The position numbers were made by a program, and so were the translations under genes. Shown here in pieces: positions 11,477-22,679 of a DNA stretch of 64,000 nucleotides. The notes below the pieces were generated by a model. That model saw only the letters and a list, made by a program, of their open reading frames with translations, searched no databases and was not told the origin of the DNA. The stretch comes from Eurosta solidaginis (lineage: Eukaryota > Arthropoda > Insecta > Diptera > Tephritidae), in assembly GCF_040869045.1 (NCBI RefSeq), contig NC_090319.1, forward strand, positions 179,030,645 through 179,094,644. Direction: 5' to 3'. How positions within the stretch are numbered: position 1 is the stretch's first letter; every line of letters starts with the position of its first letter.

Positions 11477-12452
11477 ATGTCGCGGAAATGCACTTTTAAT
11501 GCATCTGAAACCAACAGATTATTGGAAATTTGTGGTAAATATGCGGGAATAATCGAAGGAAAGAAAACCGATTGCATCAGCGTGAAAGATAAAGACGATG
11601 CTTGGGAGAAAATTGCGCAGGAGTTCAACGCAAGTAACGAAATTTATCGTGAAAGCAAAGAACTAAAAAAAAAATATAAAAATATTAAATTTGCTGCAAA
11701 AAACAAGGCAGCTGAAGAGCGTAGGGCGGTTTATGGAACTGGCGGCGGTCCTGCTACACCGCAGACTTTTTCAGGTGTGGAGGAGAGGATGTTGTCCATG
11801 TTAAATGGCAAAGAGATGGAGGGTATTCCGAATACTGCCGATTCAGATGCCCTTAATGAAGATATTTATGGTAAATTGCCTAAAATTTTTATGTAGTTGT
11901 TTGAGTACTGATTTAGACTTTTCCAGCGGATAAAAACGAGGAACTTGCACAGCCGAATGTAGAAACGCCTGTACCCGGTCCTGCCACACTGCGGAAGAAG
12001 ACGAGCACACCACGCGTTCCCGAGATGGTCGGGCCAGCACCTCAATGGTGCTGTGTTACCGGAGCGTATCGGATCTGTATCCGACAAAGGACCATCACAT
12101 CGATAACACTCCCCAATGCCTTCGGGGAGTAACTAATCACTACAACAACAACAACAACAACACGAGCACACCACTGTGGACACCTCAAAAACAGTGTGAC
12201 AAAAATGCTAAAGTCACGTCCTGGAAGCATTTGGCTTCAATTAAAAGTAAATGGACAGAAGCCAAATTGCAGGCAGAGGTTTCTTTGGCGAAGAAGGAAG
12301 AAGAGAGGGTGGAGCTTCAAATGAAGTTTATGCGTGAGAGGCATGAGCTCGATATTCTCCAATGCAGGGAGCGGCAAGCGGTTGAAATGGAGATATTAAA
12401 TTTTAAATTAGAAAAAGTTAAATTAGAACTTAAAAAATTAAATAACGCGTAA
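11477..12452 (+). pseudogene. Myb/SANT-like DNA-binding protein of Harbinger-1, interrupted by a SINE
   Basis: Exon 1 (11477-11870) starts with ATG and encodes MSRKCTFNASETNRLLEIC, a helix-rich Myb/SANT-like (Myb_DNA-bind_5) domain over about residues 5-80, with WEKIAQEF in its second helix. A 56-bp intron (11871-11926) with GTAAAT donor and TTTTCCAG acceptor follows. Exon 2 continues in frame to RKKTSTP, then meets a SINE (12014-12161) that adds a stop; the C-terminal coiled coil (about 12165-12452, KKEEERVELQMKF onward, ending LNNA) is separated from it. Known: Harbinger transposases need a Myb-like partner for nuclear import and end binding. This copy would give only a truncated partner, though the DNA-binding domain is intact. 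Confidence 0.82.
12014..12161 (+). mobile_element. 5'-truncated (CAA)n-tailed SINE in the Myb gene
   Basis: The sequence from GTTCCCGAGATGGTCGGGCC to a TACAACAACAAC tail matches the longer copy at 60080-60475. It is flanked by a perfect 13-bp direct repeat ACGAGCACACCAC (12001-12013 and 12162-12174), showing a retroposition event into exon 2 of the Myb/SANT gene. Confidence 0.88.
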
Positions 12453-12881
12453 AAGTCGCGCCATCACGTTAATTATACTTGCTTTTTTATTTTAAATTGG
12501 TGAATTGAGTTTAGTTAGGTTACAGATGCTCAATGTAGGAAAAGCTCACTTGGAAATCATGAAATGTTCGTTGTGATATCATTAAAGACCACAGTTAAAA
12601 CTTAAAGTTCGAAACTTTAAAGCATAAAATGAGATAGAGTAGTTTAACTATTTTACCTTTATATTAAAAGTCCAACGACATGGACAACTATTGGGGACGA
12701 CCCGTCATAACTTAACAAAATAATTAACTTCAAATATCAAATCAATTTAAAAAATCAAAAAAATGCCTTTTAGATAATTTAATGATGTAAAAACAAAAAT
12801 CAATTAGCAATAACATAAAGAGATCTCATAGATGTAATTTAAGATACTAAGTATACAAGACTGTAAATAAATAAACAAATA
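12453..12881. other. Non-coding interval between Myb gene and RpII215 fragment
   Basis: AT-rich. It should contain the 3' UTR of the Myb gene; no further feature is recognised. The exact left boundary of the captured DNA may lie in here. Confidence 0.4.
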
Positions 12882-15330
<2,449 letters not shown>

Positions 15331-15760
15331 CATGAAAGAACTGAGTTCACGTGGTAGCGTTGGTGTTTTCCAGTTAGCTTTAATAGAGTGGATCTGCGAA
15401 GAAATAATACAATTTATTTTAAAAAGAAAATACAGAAATGTATTTCTACTTACGTTCTCCTTTAGGAATATCAAAGGCTTTTATTGACTTTAAGGGTGTT
15501 TTCATTATCGAGCTGCTGCTGTTTGTGATTGGCCGCAATGCCATCGAATATAGTGTTGTTATCAATCGGTTGCTGCAAGTTTTTTAGTTTTTGAAATGTT
15601 GGCGCGTAGTACTAAATTTGGTTCGGTAAGCATTATGCTGCAAAATATCATATCACCCTGACGGGTTACATTTGGATGCAGAATTTTCTCTTCCACTAAA
15701 TATGTTCGCTCATGACCATAGGTGACTACCATTGAAAATATGTATTAAAAATTTTGTTTC
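15331..15760 (-). pseudogene. Unidentified protein-like segment joined to the RPB1 fragment
   Basis: Minus strand. Near 15590-15740 an open stretch reads EEKILHPNVTRQGDMIFCS and MLTEPNLVLRANIS; frames near 15460-15500 give SIKAFDIPKGE. An intron-like interval 15394-15453 has a perfect GTAAGT donor and CGCAG acceptor, and the next stretch reads NWKTPTLPRELSSFMADTYV before passing into RPB1 sequence at about 15330. I do not recognise the source protein and it does not match RPB1 as I know it. It may be a second captured host exon pair, a diverged part of the same locus, or ancestral Harbinger sequence. Interrupted by stops. Confidence 0.45.
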
Positions 15761-15828
15761 GCATTAAAGGATATATGAATATGCTAGGCAAGCAAAATAT
15801 ACTTTAATATTGCCTCATTATTGTGAAG

Positions 15829-18753
15829 TTATAGCCGAGCAAAATATGTATCAATTATTGTTCTTCTGGTATGGTCATTTCGAGATCGCCCTTCATTTGA
15901 GCGATTTGGCGGGACTGTTAAAACATTAATTACAGCATCGTTAACTTCAGGTGAAAGTTGTGGTGCGGATTTATCATTAAAGCGAATGCAAACATTATGC
16001 AATACTGCTGTTCCTACAACGATGTAAGGAACTCTAGTGACTTTCATTCGAATTCCCATTGATAGCACAGGAAATCTACGTTTCCACACACCATATGAGC
16101 GCTCGACGCAATTACGTGTTCTGATATGCGACTCATTATACAAATTTTCTGCTCTATTTGTACAATTTGAAAGAGGTGTCAACACGACGCTCGAGTTTTC
16201 ATAGCCACTATCAGCAACAATTAGGCCATTCTGGAACTCCCTATTTTCAAGCCGATAGGAAATGCGCGAATTTCGAAAAATTCTTGAATCATGCACAGAT
16301 CCTGGCCATCGAGCTACAATATCCAATATATTCATTTTGCTGTCGCATATTGTCTGCACATTAAAAGAAAAAAACCCTTTTCTATTTCGAAAGACGTCAC
16401 CATCATCACCACCTGTATATAAATTAATGTTGTTGTTGTTGTTGTAGCAGTGCTTCGCCCCATCCAATAGGTGCGACCGATCACAAATTGTCATCAATGT
16501 CCTTTAACGGGAGTCCAAGGAAACTTGCTGTTTCAACAGGGGTGGACCCTAATGAGAGGGTTGTTAAAGGCGTTGGTTCCAAGAGGGGAGCAGAAGACGG
16601 GAGCGGGTGCTGATGCTCGGCATTGCATTAGTGGAAGCGGCCGTATGAGCTGGTGGCGCCGTGGGGCGTCGCTTGTTGAGCAGCAGAGCTGCTGGAAGGT
16701 AGTGAGGGGCGCTGAGGCGTAGACTACGGGGCGCCCTTAGGATTCGATACCTTCCCGGAGCAGGAGAGTATGGCCCAGTCCCGATGCAGGTAACAATCTA
16801 TATGAGGGGTCGACTGCTAATACGCGTCCAAAAATATCGAAAGAGGTGTCAAACGACGCGTCTGGACATCAGTATTAATAATTCGAAGGCGGAAAATAAA
16901 AATTTTAACTCGGTCAAAAAATATTAACGAAAAACCGAAAAATGACCCGCTGTCCCTCCGAAACCGGGGATGAGATCCATCGTATTTTTGCGCAGAACAC
17001 CTATGCATTGGCGGCCTACGGCCGCGCTTATACAAAATTACCCTGGGTGGGTCCAACACCGGTTTGGAGACCAAAACTATATCCGCGCAAAACACTTATG
17101 TTCACAATTTTTTTTGTGGGTACGACAACATTACAACAACCACATGAAAATCCGAGTGTATTTCTGCCATGAAAAGCTCTAAGTGAAAACTCATCTGCCT
17201 CGCAGATGCCGTTCGGGGTCGACATAAAACAAGTAGGTCTCGTCCCGCCAATTTTTAGGAAAAACTAAAAAGGAGCACGATGCAAAAGATGACCCCTCTG
17301 CAACTAAAAACGTGAGTCTTCTATAAGATACAGTTTCACTTTTTGTTGTGAAAAACAGAAAAAAATCATTTCAGTTGAAATAATTATTAATTATTAACTT
17401 TTCTCTTAAGCTATTATTTATGATAACTTCACACAAAAAAATTTAGTGCAGTGTTAACACTTTTCAGAGCAAAATCAAAACTAAAAAACAAGTAAGAAGG
17501 TCTCAGTTCGGGTGAAACCAAACATTACATACCCAGCTGTGCAATTGAAAAGCTGAAGTAGGAGTGGCTTTCAGGCACTTTTGTTCATTTGCAAAGCAAA
17601 TATAATATCTTTAACGGCTTTTGATTTACGGCTTTTTAAACTTCCAAATTTTCTTCTTCTAAATGTGGGTTTTGCCATGCCCATATACCAATCTTTTTGA
17701 GAATTTATGTTTTGCGTCATAAAACAAATCCACCTAGCAAATTTCACTACCTTGTTATTGAATTATCTCATTTTTTCCATTTTTATAAATTTTCAATTTT
17801 GAACAAGTGGGCGTGGTTATTGTCCGAGGTTATCGTCCGCGCAAAACACTTATGTTCACAATTTTTTTTGTGGGTACGACAACATTACAACAACCACATG
17901 AAAATCGCCAACTTCAACTGCAAATATCTGCGAACTGAGATAACATTTTTATTTTCCGCCTTCGGATTATTATTTTCGAGATTAATACGCATCTTTTGAT
18001 ACCTCTCTCGATATTTTTGGTAGCGTATTAGCAGTCGACCCCTCAACTAGATTTTTACTCCGCTGCAAGGATCTCCTGGGAGGATGACAATTTGTGGGAG
18101 GGACGCAACAGATTAAATGGGATTACACTGAAATGACAGCCGGACAGAACCGGCTGCCTTGGGAAGCGTTTATAAATTAATACAGAGATATTGACGCATA
18201 TTCACCTGGGGAATTGATTTTAACATGGGTGCAGTCCATTGCCCCAATTACACGCGGAAAATTTGCCTTTTCTTTAAAAGCAGCCTGTGTTTCCAAGCGC
18301 TCCTGTTCCGTTTGAGGAAATTTTACAAAATCTGGTCGCAAGGATGCTAGATGGTAGGAAACTAGCGTAATTGCACGTGAGGCACTTGCTTTTGAAACTC
18401 CGGAAAGGTCTGCCACAATTTGCTGAAAAGATCCTGAAGCATAGAACCGGAGTGCGATGAAAAACATTTGATGTGGCTGCATTGCGTTGTTGCTGTAAAC
18501 GAAGAAGTAATTTAGGGCAACATTTATAAAATATGATGCAAACTTACCGTGCTCCAAGATAAATTTTGTCTTTTATTAAAGAAAAAACAAACCAAGCCGC
18601 ATCTTTGCACATACGAAATCGTTCGCGAAAGTCAACATCGTCATAATGTAGAAAAAAGTCAGGACGCTCTTTAATTTTTCTTTTTCGTCGCAGCACGATT
18701 ACCTCCAGAGCTTCAAAGTCGCAATCGCTTTCGCCAGAATCTCGAAGATCCAT
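15829..18753 (-). CDS. HARBI1-like DDE transposase of Harbinger-1, reading frame apparently intact
   Basis: Three exons on the minus strand: 18753-18548, 18492-18206 and 16412-15829. Intron 1 (18493-18547, 55 bp) has a GTAAGT donor and TTTACAG acceptor; intron 2 (16413-18205) has GTGAAT and ATACAG ends. Joining phases keep one frame of about 358 residues with no stop. A helix-turn-helix-like region (ADLSGVSKASASRAITLV) precedes the DDE_Tnp_4 nuclease core: first Asp in GAMDCTHVKI, second in VADSGYE, Glu in NCVERSYGVWKRRF, so the triad is present. Known role: cuts the element at its TIRs with a Myb partner and inserts at a 3-bp site. Intron 2 has been swollen from about 40 bp to 1.8 kb by a retroposon, which may impair splicing. 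Confidence 0.85.
17083..17152 (+). repeat. 70-bp direct repeat, copy 1
   Basis: The 70 bases starting CCGCGCAAAACACTTATGTT and ending CACATGAAAATC recur without a difference at 17837-17906. The two copies bracket 684 bp of other repeat debris. Confidence 0.9.
17160..17300 (+). mobile_element. SINE core fragment
   Basis: ATGCCGTTCGGGGTCGACAT, AAAACAAGTAGGTCTCGTCC and AAGGAGCACGATGCAAAA follow the order of the central part of the tRNA-derived SINE at 32595-32880 (there on the minus strand), with substitutions. The head and tail are missing. Confidence 0.6.
17488..17830 (+). mobile_element. HINE-like fragment, 5' part
   Basis: Starts ACAAGTAAGAAGG then a hairpin-like CAGTTCGGGTGAAACCAAAC and CATACCCAGCTG, the layout of the HINE1 5' end but with changed arms, and ends after AAGTGGGCGTGGTTATTGTC, a motif repeated in HINE1. 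A third, diverged family member, truncated before its 3' hairpin. Confidence 0.6.
17837..17906 (+). repeat. 70-bp direct repeat, copy 2
   Basis: Identical to 17083-17152. With the HINE-like fragment ending just before it, the pair could mark the point where foreign DNA was inserted with a long duplication, or an unequal exchange. Confidence 0.9.
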
Positions 18754-19046
18754 TAAATTTTTTATAAATTTTCCACCGATAATAAAATAAAATAAGCCAC
18801 TTCAAAGAAATTGCAGATGTCAACAATAGCGGGGTTGCTATATTTGCATAATGAAATAAGTATAAATAGTGCCATTTAATTCGACTCAAAATTTGTACTA
18901 CAGCAACACTGTTGAAAGTCGAGAATAAGCCAGCTGACAGGTAGGCTAATTTGCGACTTAGTTAAGCATTGGTGGTGAAACAGAAAAATTAAAAAATATG
19001 ACTTAACTAAGTTAAGTCGAGTTGGTGAAACCGGGCCTATGAGTTT

Positions 19047-19470
19047 GTAAAAATTTTAATTTTTCAAACAGTTTTGAATTTGCTTTATACAAGACTCTTT
19101 TTTTCAAATTGTGCATCTGCCATCCGGTTGTACTTTGGTAAATCCAATAAACTTGAAAACGAGAATAACAGTTCAACCTGCGCTGAGGAAGGTAAAGCTG
19201 TGTTATATATTCAGAAAAAGTTCTTTAACTGTAAAAAAGTCATCAAAAACATTAAGCGAAGTTGAAGTTTGATTGAAAAAGTGTCTGAACTCAGAATCCT
19301 CTTTTAATAAGAAAGGAATGTTTTCATTAAGTACATTATTGTCAACATCGCTGTCGAAATCAACAAAAATTTCTTTTTCATTTTTTCGGTGCTCGCTGTT
19401 TGTTTCATTAACTACAAATAACCTTGGAATATATGATACAGTTTCATCATTTCAAAATTTGATCGGAGTC
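19047..19470 (-). pseudogene. hAT transposase C-terminal remnant (hAT-1)
   Basis: Minus strand. A frame from about 19450 reads IFVDFDSDVDNNVLNENI and FFNQTSTSLNVFDDFFTVKE to a stop near 19205; after a small shift the next frame gives LPSSAQVELLFSFSSLLDLP, then NRMADAQFEKRVLYKAN. The phrase LPSSA..VE.LFS..... followed by NR....FE..VL.KAN is the hAT C-terminal dimerisation block. Catalytic N-terminal parts are missing. Lies directly right of Harbinger-1, which separates it from its 3' flank at 11210. Confidence 0.7.
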
Positions 19471-19589
19471 CGTCAATCCTTTAAGGATGGACAAAGGTGA
19501 TACATAGCTCAAAATTAGTTGATATACACGCGCACTTATTTGTAACACGTATCAAGTAAGAAGCATAAGGTATCTTTCATTCAGATAGC

Positions 19590-20469
19590 GACCCAAATCG
19601 GAAACAAAAATTGTCTTTGATTTCCCTAAAGAACCAAATATCAAGTAAAAAGTATTTTTATTTGTATGTAGAATCAAATAAAAAATAACAAGTACATATC
19701 TTTGATTTGGCTGAAGAATCAATTCACAAATAAAAATTATCTTTTATTTGAATGCCGAATCAAATAAAAAATAAAAAACATTTTTTATTTGGATGTCGAA
19801 TCAAATATAAAATAAAAAGTATCTTTGATTTGGCTGAAGAATCACATCACAAATAAAAAGTATCCTTTAATTGAATTCTGAATCAAATAACAAATAAAAA
19901 ATATATTTGTTTTTATCGGCCTATTGATAAATGATTCAAGGTTCGATTCGAGCTCAAGGCCAGAACAATATTTTTTCTCTGATGATAATTATTGTTATTT
20001 TTTAATTTTTTCAATAATTGAAAAATTATATTTTGTTTTAGGAATAGTACATAGAAAATTTTTCAGACAACCTGCCATAGCAGCGCAGATAGATCCATTT
20101 CAAATGGCGCAGCTATGGCGGTTTGTCTGAAAACTTTCCTACTTACTATTCCAAAAACAAAATACAACTTTTCAATTACAGAAAAATTAAAATATAACAA
20201 TAATTATTATTAGAAAAAAATTGTTGTTGTGGCCTTGAGCTCGAATCGAACCTTGAAAAAATATTTTTTATTTGAACGCCGAGTAAAAAGAAAATAAAAA
20301 ATATCTTTGATTCGGCTGAAGAATCAAATAACAAATAAAAATTATCTTTTATTTGAATGCCAAGTCAAAGAAAGGTAAAAAATACCTTTGATTTGAAAAA
20401 ATTTTCAAATAAAAAATACATTTTATTTTTGGATTCGTTATTCATTCAAATAAAAATCACGCAACCCTG
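19590..20469. repeat. Right subterminal AT-rich repeats of hAT-1
   Basis: Units of about 80 bp marked by AGTATCTTTGATTTGGCTGA and GAATCAAATAACAAATAAAA, the reverse complement of the left array at 9890-10313. The array is interrupted by the foldback element 19937-20255. It ends in ATCACGCAACCCTG, the hAT terminus. Confidence 0.75.
19937..20255. mobile_element. Foldback element, 319 bp
   Basis: Left arm begins CAAGGTTCGATTCGAGCTCA and right arm ends TGAGCTCGAATCGAACCTTG. Pairing continues inward through AACAATA/TATTGTT-like and TTTTTCAGACAA versus TTGTCTGAAAA to a short loop near 20096 (GCGCAGATAGATCCATTT). Nearly the whole element can fold into a single hairpin of about 150 bp. The outer arms contain GGTTCGATTC, a match to the tRNA B-box consensus, on both strands. 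Related halves occur at 25430-25841. Confidence 0.85.
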
Positions 20470-20477
20470 GATTGTAT

Positions 20478-20864
20478 GATGAATGCTGCAGTTCGAATTT
20501 TTTTATCAAATTTTGTATGAGATGGATTCAAGTGAATTACACCAAAGCTAATTTTCTTGGAAAGTTTGCCATGAAGCAAGTTTGCATTGAAGAAGATAAG
20601 AAATTTAAATATAGACATGTTCAATTGTGAACAAAAGAACCAGATAAAGCTATAAGAATGTTTTTGTTTGGGGTATTAAAAAAATAATATTAAAGAAAGG
20701 TTCTGTTTTTATGTATTAAAGGAAATCGACGTTTTTGACCATTTCGGAAAGATCCTCAAAATCTCCCGGATGGTTAAAAAAAATTGCAATAGTGGTTCTT
20801 TGCGGAGGAACTGTCCTTCATTCACTACATCCAGGGAGGCTTCGAACCTAACCCCGGTTGTTAT
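20478..20864. other. Spacer right of hAT-1, nothing recognised
   Basis: Begins after the 8-bp duplication GATTGTAT (20470-20477). No coding frame, terminal repeat or match within the window. It ends where the minus-strand LINE tail begins. Confidence 0.4.
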
Positions 20865-21760
20865 TGTTTTAGCAGTGCTTCGCCCCATCCAATAGGTGTG
20901 ACCGATCACAAATGTCCTCTAACGGGAGTCCAAGAAATTTGCTGATTTAACAGGGGTGCATCATAGTGAGAGGGGCGTTCGAGGCGCTGGATCCACGTTA
21001 CAATTGAAGAGATAGTTGGTGTCATGTGGGGACACATTGCAAGTAGGACATACATTTTGTATATCGGAGTTGATTCTGGATAGGTAAGAGTTTAACCTGT
21101 TGCAGTACCCAGATCGAAGTTGAGCTAGAGTGACGCCAGTTTCCCTAGGGAACGTACGTTCCTCTTCCGCTATTTCTGGATATTTGCTTCAAGCACTGGA
21201 GTCGCCGGGAAATTCCTGGTATAGAGGTACGACGCCTGTTTGTGGGTATCATTGAGGACCTGCTTGTGTTTTTTTGATTCATATGGCTATTTTCTCAGGT
21301 GCCGTATTTCCTCATAATGCTTACGGAGATTACCCCTTAAGCCCCTGGGAGGTGTAGCCTCATCAATGAGGTGTCTGTTGGGATGCCCAGGTTTCTTAGT
21401 ATTCAACAGAAACTGTTTGTTGAGCATTTCATTTCTCTTCCTAATGGGGAGAACTCTCACCTCATTGTGTAGGTGGTGTTCTGGGGACATAAGAAGACAA
21501 CCCGTAGCGGTTCTAAGGGAAGTATTTTGGCAGGCCTGTATTTTCTTCCAGTGGGTAACCTTTAGGCTTGACGACCATATCGGGGACGCGTAGCATGCAA
21601 TCGGCCGGCCAATTGCTTTGTAAGTAGTAATGAGGATTTATTTGTCTTTCCCGTGGCAGAGTTTTAACGATTAGTATCAATGGTGGCATATTGTTGATCG
21701 CACCAAAGGATGCCGCCAGGTTTTTCGGCTGTTTTAAGAGCTACAACTTCCGAAGGGCAA
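20865..21760 (-). pseudogene. 3' end of an I/R1-group-like LINE reverse transcriptase
   Basis: Minus strand. C-terminal coding reads NPHYYLQSNWPADC (about 21590-21640), then MSPEHHLHNEVRVLPIRKRN (21490-21430), FLLNTKKPGHPNRHL, and GLRGNLRKHYEEIRHL, with stops and shifts between pieces; downstream codons near 21060-21130 give VLQQVKLLPIQN-like text. This is the post-RT region seen in I/R1/LOA-group elements; the RT core is absent, so the copy is 5'-truncated. The 3' UTR GGATGGGGCGAAGCACTGCT is shared with the retroposon at 16429. The terminal CAA repeat is degenerate here. Confidence 0.6.
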
Positions 21761-22605
21761 ACAGTAGCAACCCCGACCACCAGTCGCTACCACGCCACCT
21801 GCGAGTAACTACTTGGGTTAGGATGCCTCCCTCGAAATAATAAGCTGTCTAAGTGGATATCATTGCGTAACTCATGAATGAAAATGGTATAATTCTCGAC
21901 CCATCTACATAATTTCAATTTTCCGAGGACCCTGAGTTGTTAAAATGTAGACTAAAATTTGCAGACCGTTGTGTTCGAAACATTGATTTCATCAGTAGTC
22001 GTTAAACCAAAACGATATTTTAGAATGAAAGTCGACCGATTTTAAGTTGGAAAATGTTAAGGTTATATGCTCAGTTCAAACTGTTTTTTTCTGGCTTTAT
22101 GATATAATATATCATTATGGATGACCTCGCAGCTCCAGTTTTCCGACTAGTTCGACTGTCCATTACGTTAGGGTAGTAGCACTCCCGGTTATTTGTTAGA
22201 CTGTCCTGGGCAAGCTTTTGCTTTACCACCTTGAGTCTTAAAGGGAAGAACAAAGCCTCACCTGGTAAATATACGCAACTACGTATTCACATTTGCAACA
22301 GGAGCCGTTAGGTGCAGGTGATATTTAAACTTGGTTGATAGGCTATTACCAATGTTATTCACTCCAAGGGACTAGAGACCTGGGTGTTGTATGAAGTGTG
22401 AAAACCAAAATTAACATTTCAGACGCTTTTTTATAGCTTCGAAAATAAACATAAGTGGCCAAACGCTTCTCATACGTGCATATATCTTCAACTTAAGTCT
22501 GAGGTGACAATCATTTCAAAAGAGTAATTTCGCTTATTCTTTTAGCCAATCGGGCTATAGAACTTTCGAAAAAACGGCACCTTTTTTGGGTAACTTGAGA
22601 ACAAT
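21761..22605. other. Spacer, nothing recognised
   Basis: The first 60 bases (CAACCCCGACCACCAGTCGC) are G+C-rich compared with the rest. No gene, TIR or internal repeat found. Confidence 0.4.
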
Positions 22606-22679
22606 TTGAAAACATGTTCGACTTGGGTCATTTTATTTGAATTCATTATTCTCTATTATTTTTCTGAAAAAATTATGCA

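Larger units (their letters stand above)
16803..18044. mobile_element. TIR element of about 1.2 kb inside the retroposon
   Basis: The left end TGAGGGGTCGACTGCTAATA (about 16803) and right end TATTAGCAGTCGACCCCTCA (ending about 18044) are inverted copies, and similarity continues inward for about 50 bp (CCAAAAATATCGA, GAGGT). No transposase is encoded. The interior contains two 70-bp direct repeats, a SINE core fragment and a HINE-like fragment, so it is itself a host of further insertions. A target duplication could not be settled. Confidence 0.72.
16429..18170 (-). mobile_element. (CAA)n-tailed retroposon in the transposase intron, split by a TIR element
   Basis: Flanked by an 11-bp direct repeat TATAAATTAAT (16418-16428 and 18171-18181). 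In minus-strand sense it begins AACGCTTCCCAAGGCAGCCG and ends GGGGCGAAGCACTGCTACAA with CAA repeats. Removing the inner element at 16803-18044 leaves only about 500 bp, a SINE-sized retroposon. Its 3' end (GTGCGACCGATCACAAATTG region) is shared with the LINE 3' end at 20865, suggesting it borrows that LINE's machinery. Confidence 0.78.
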
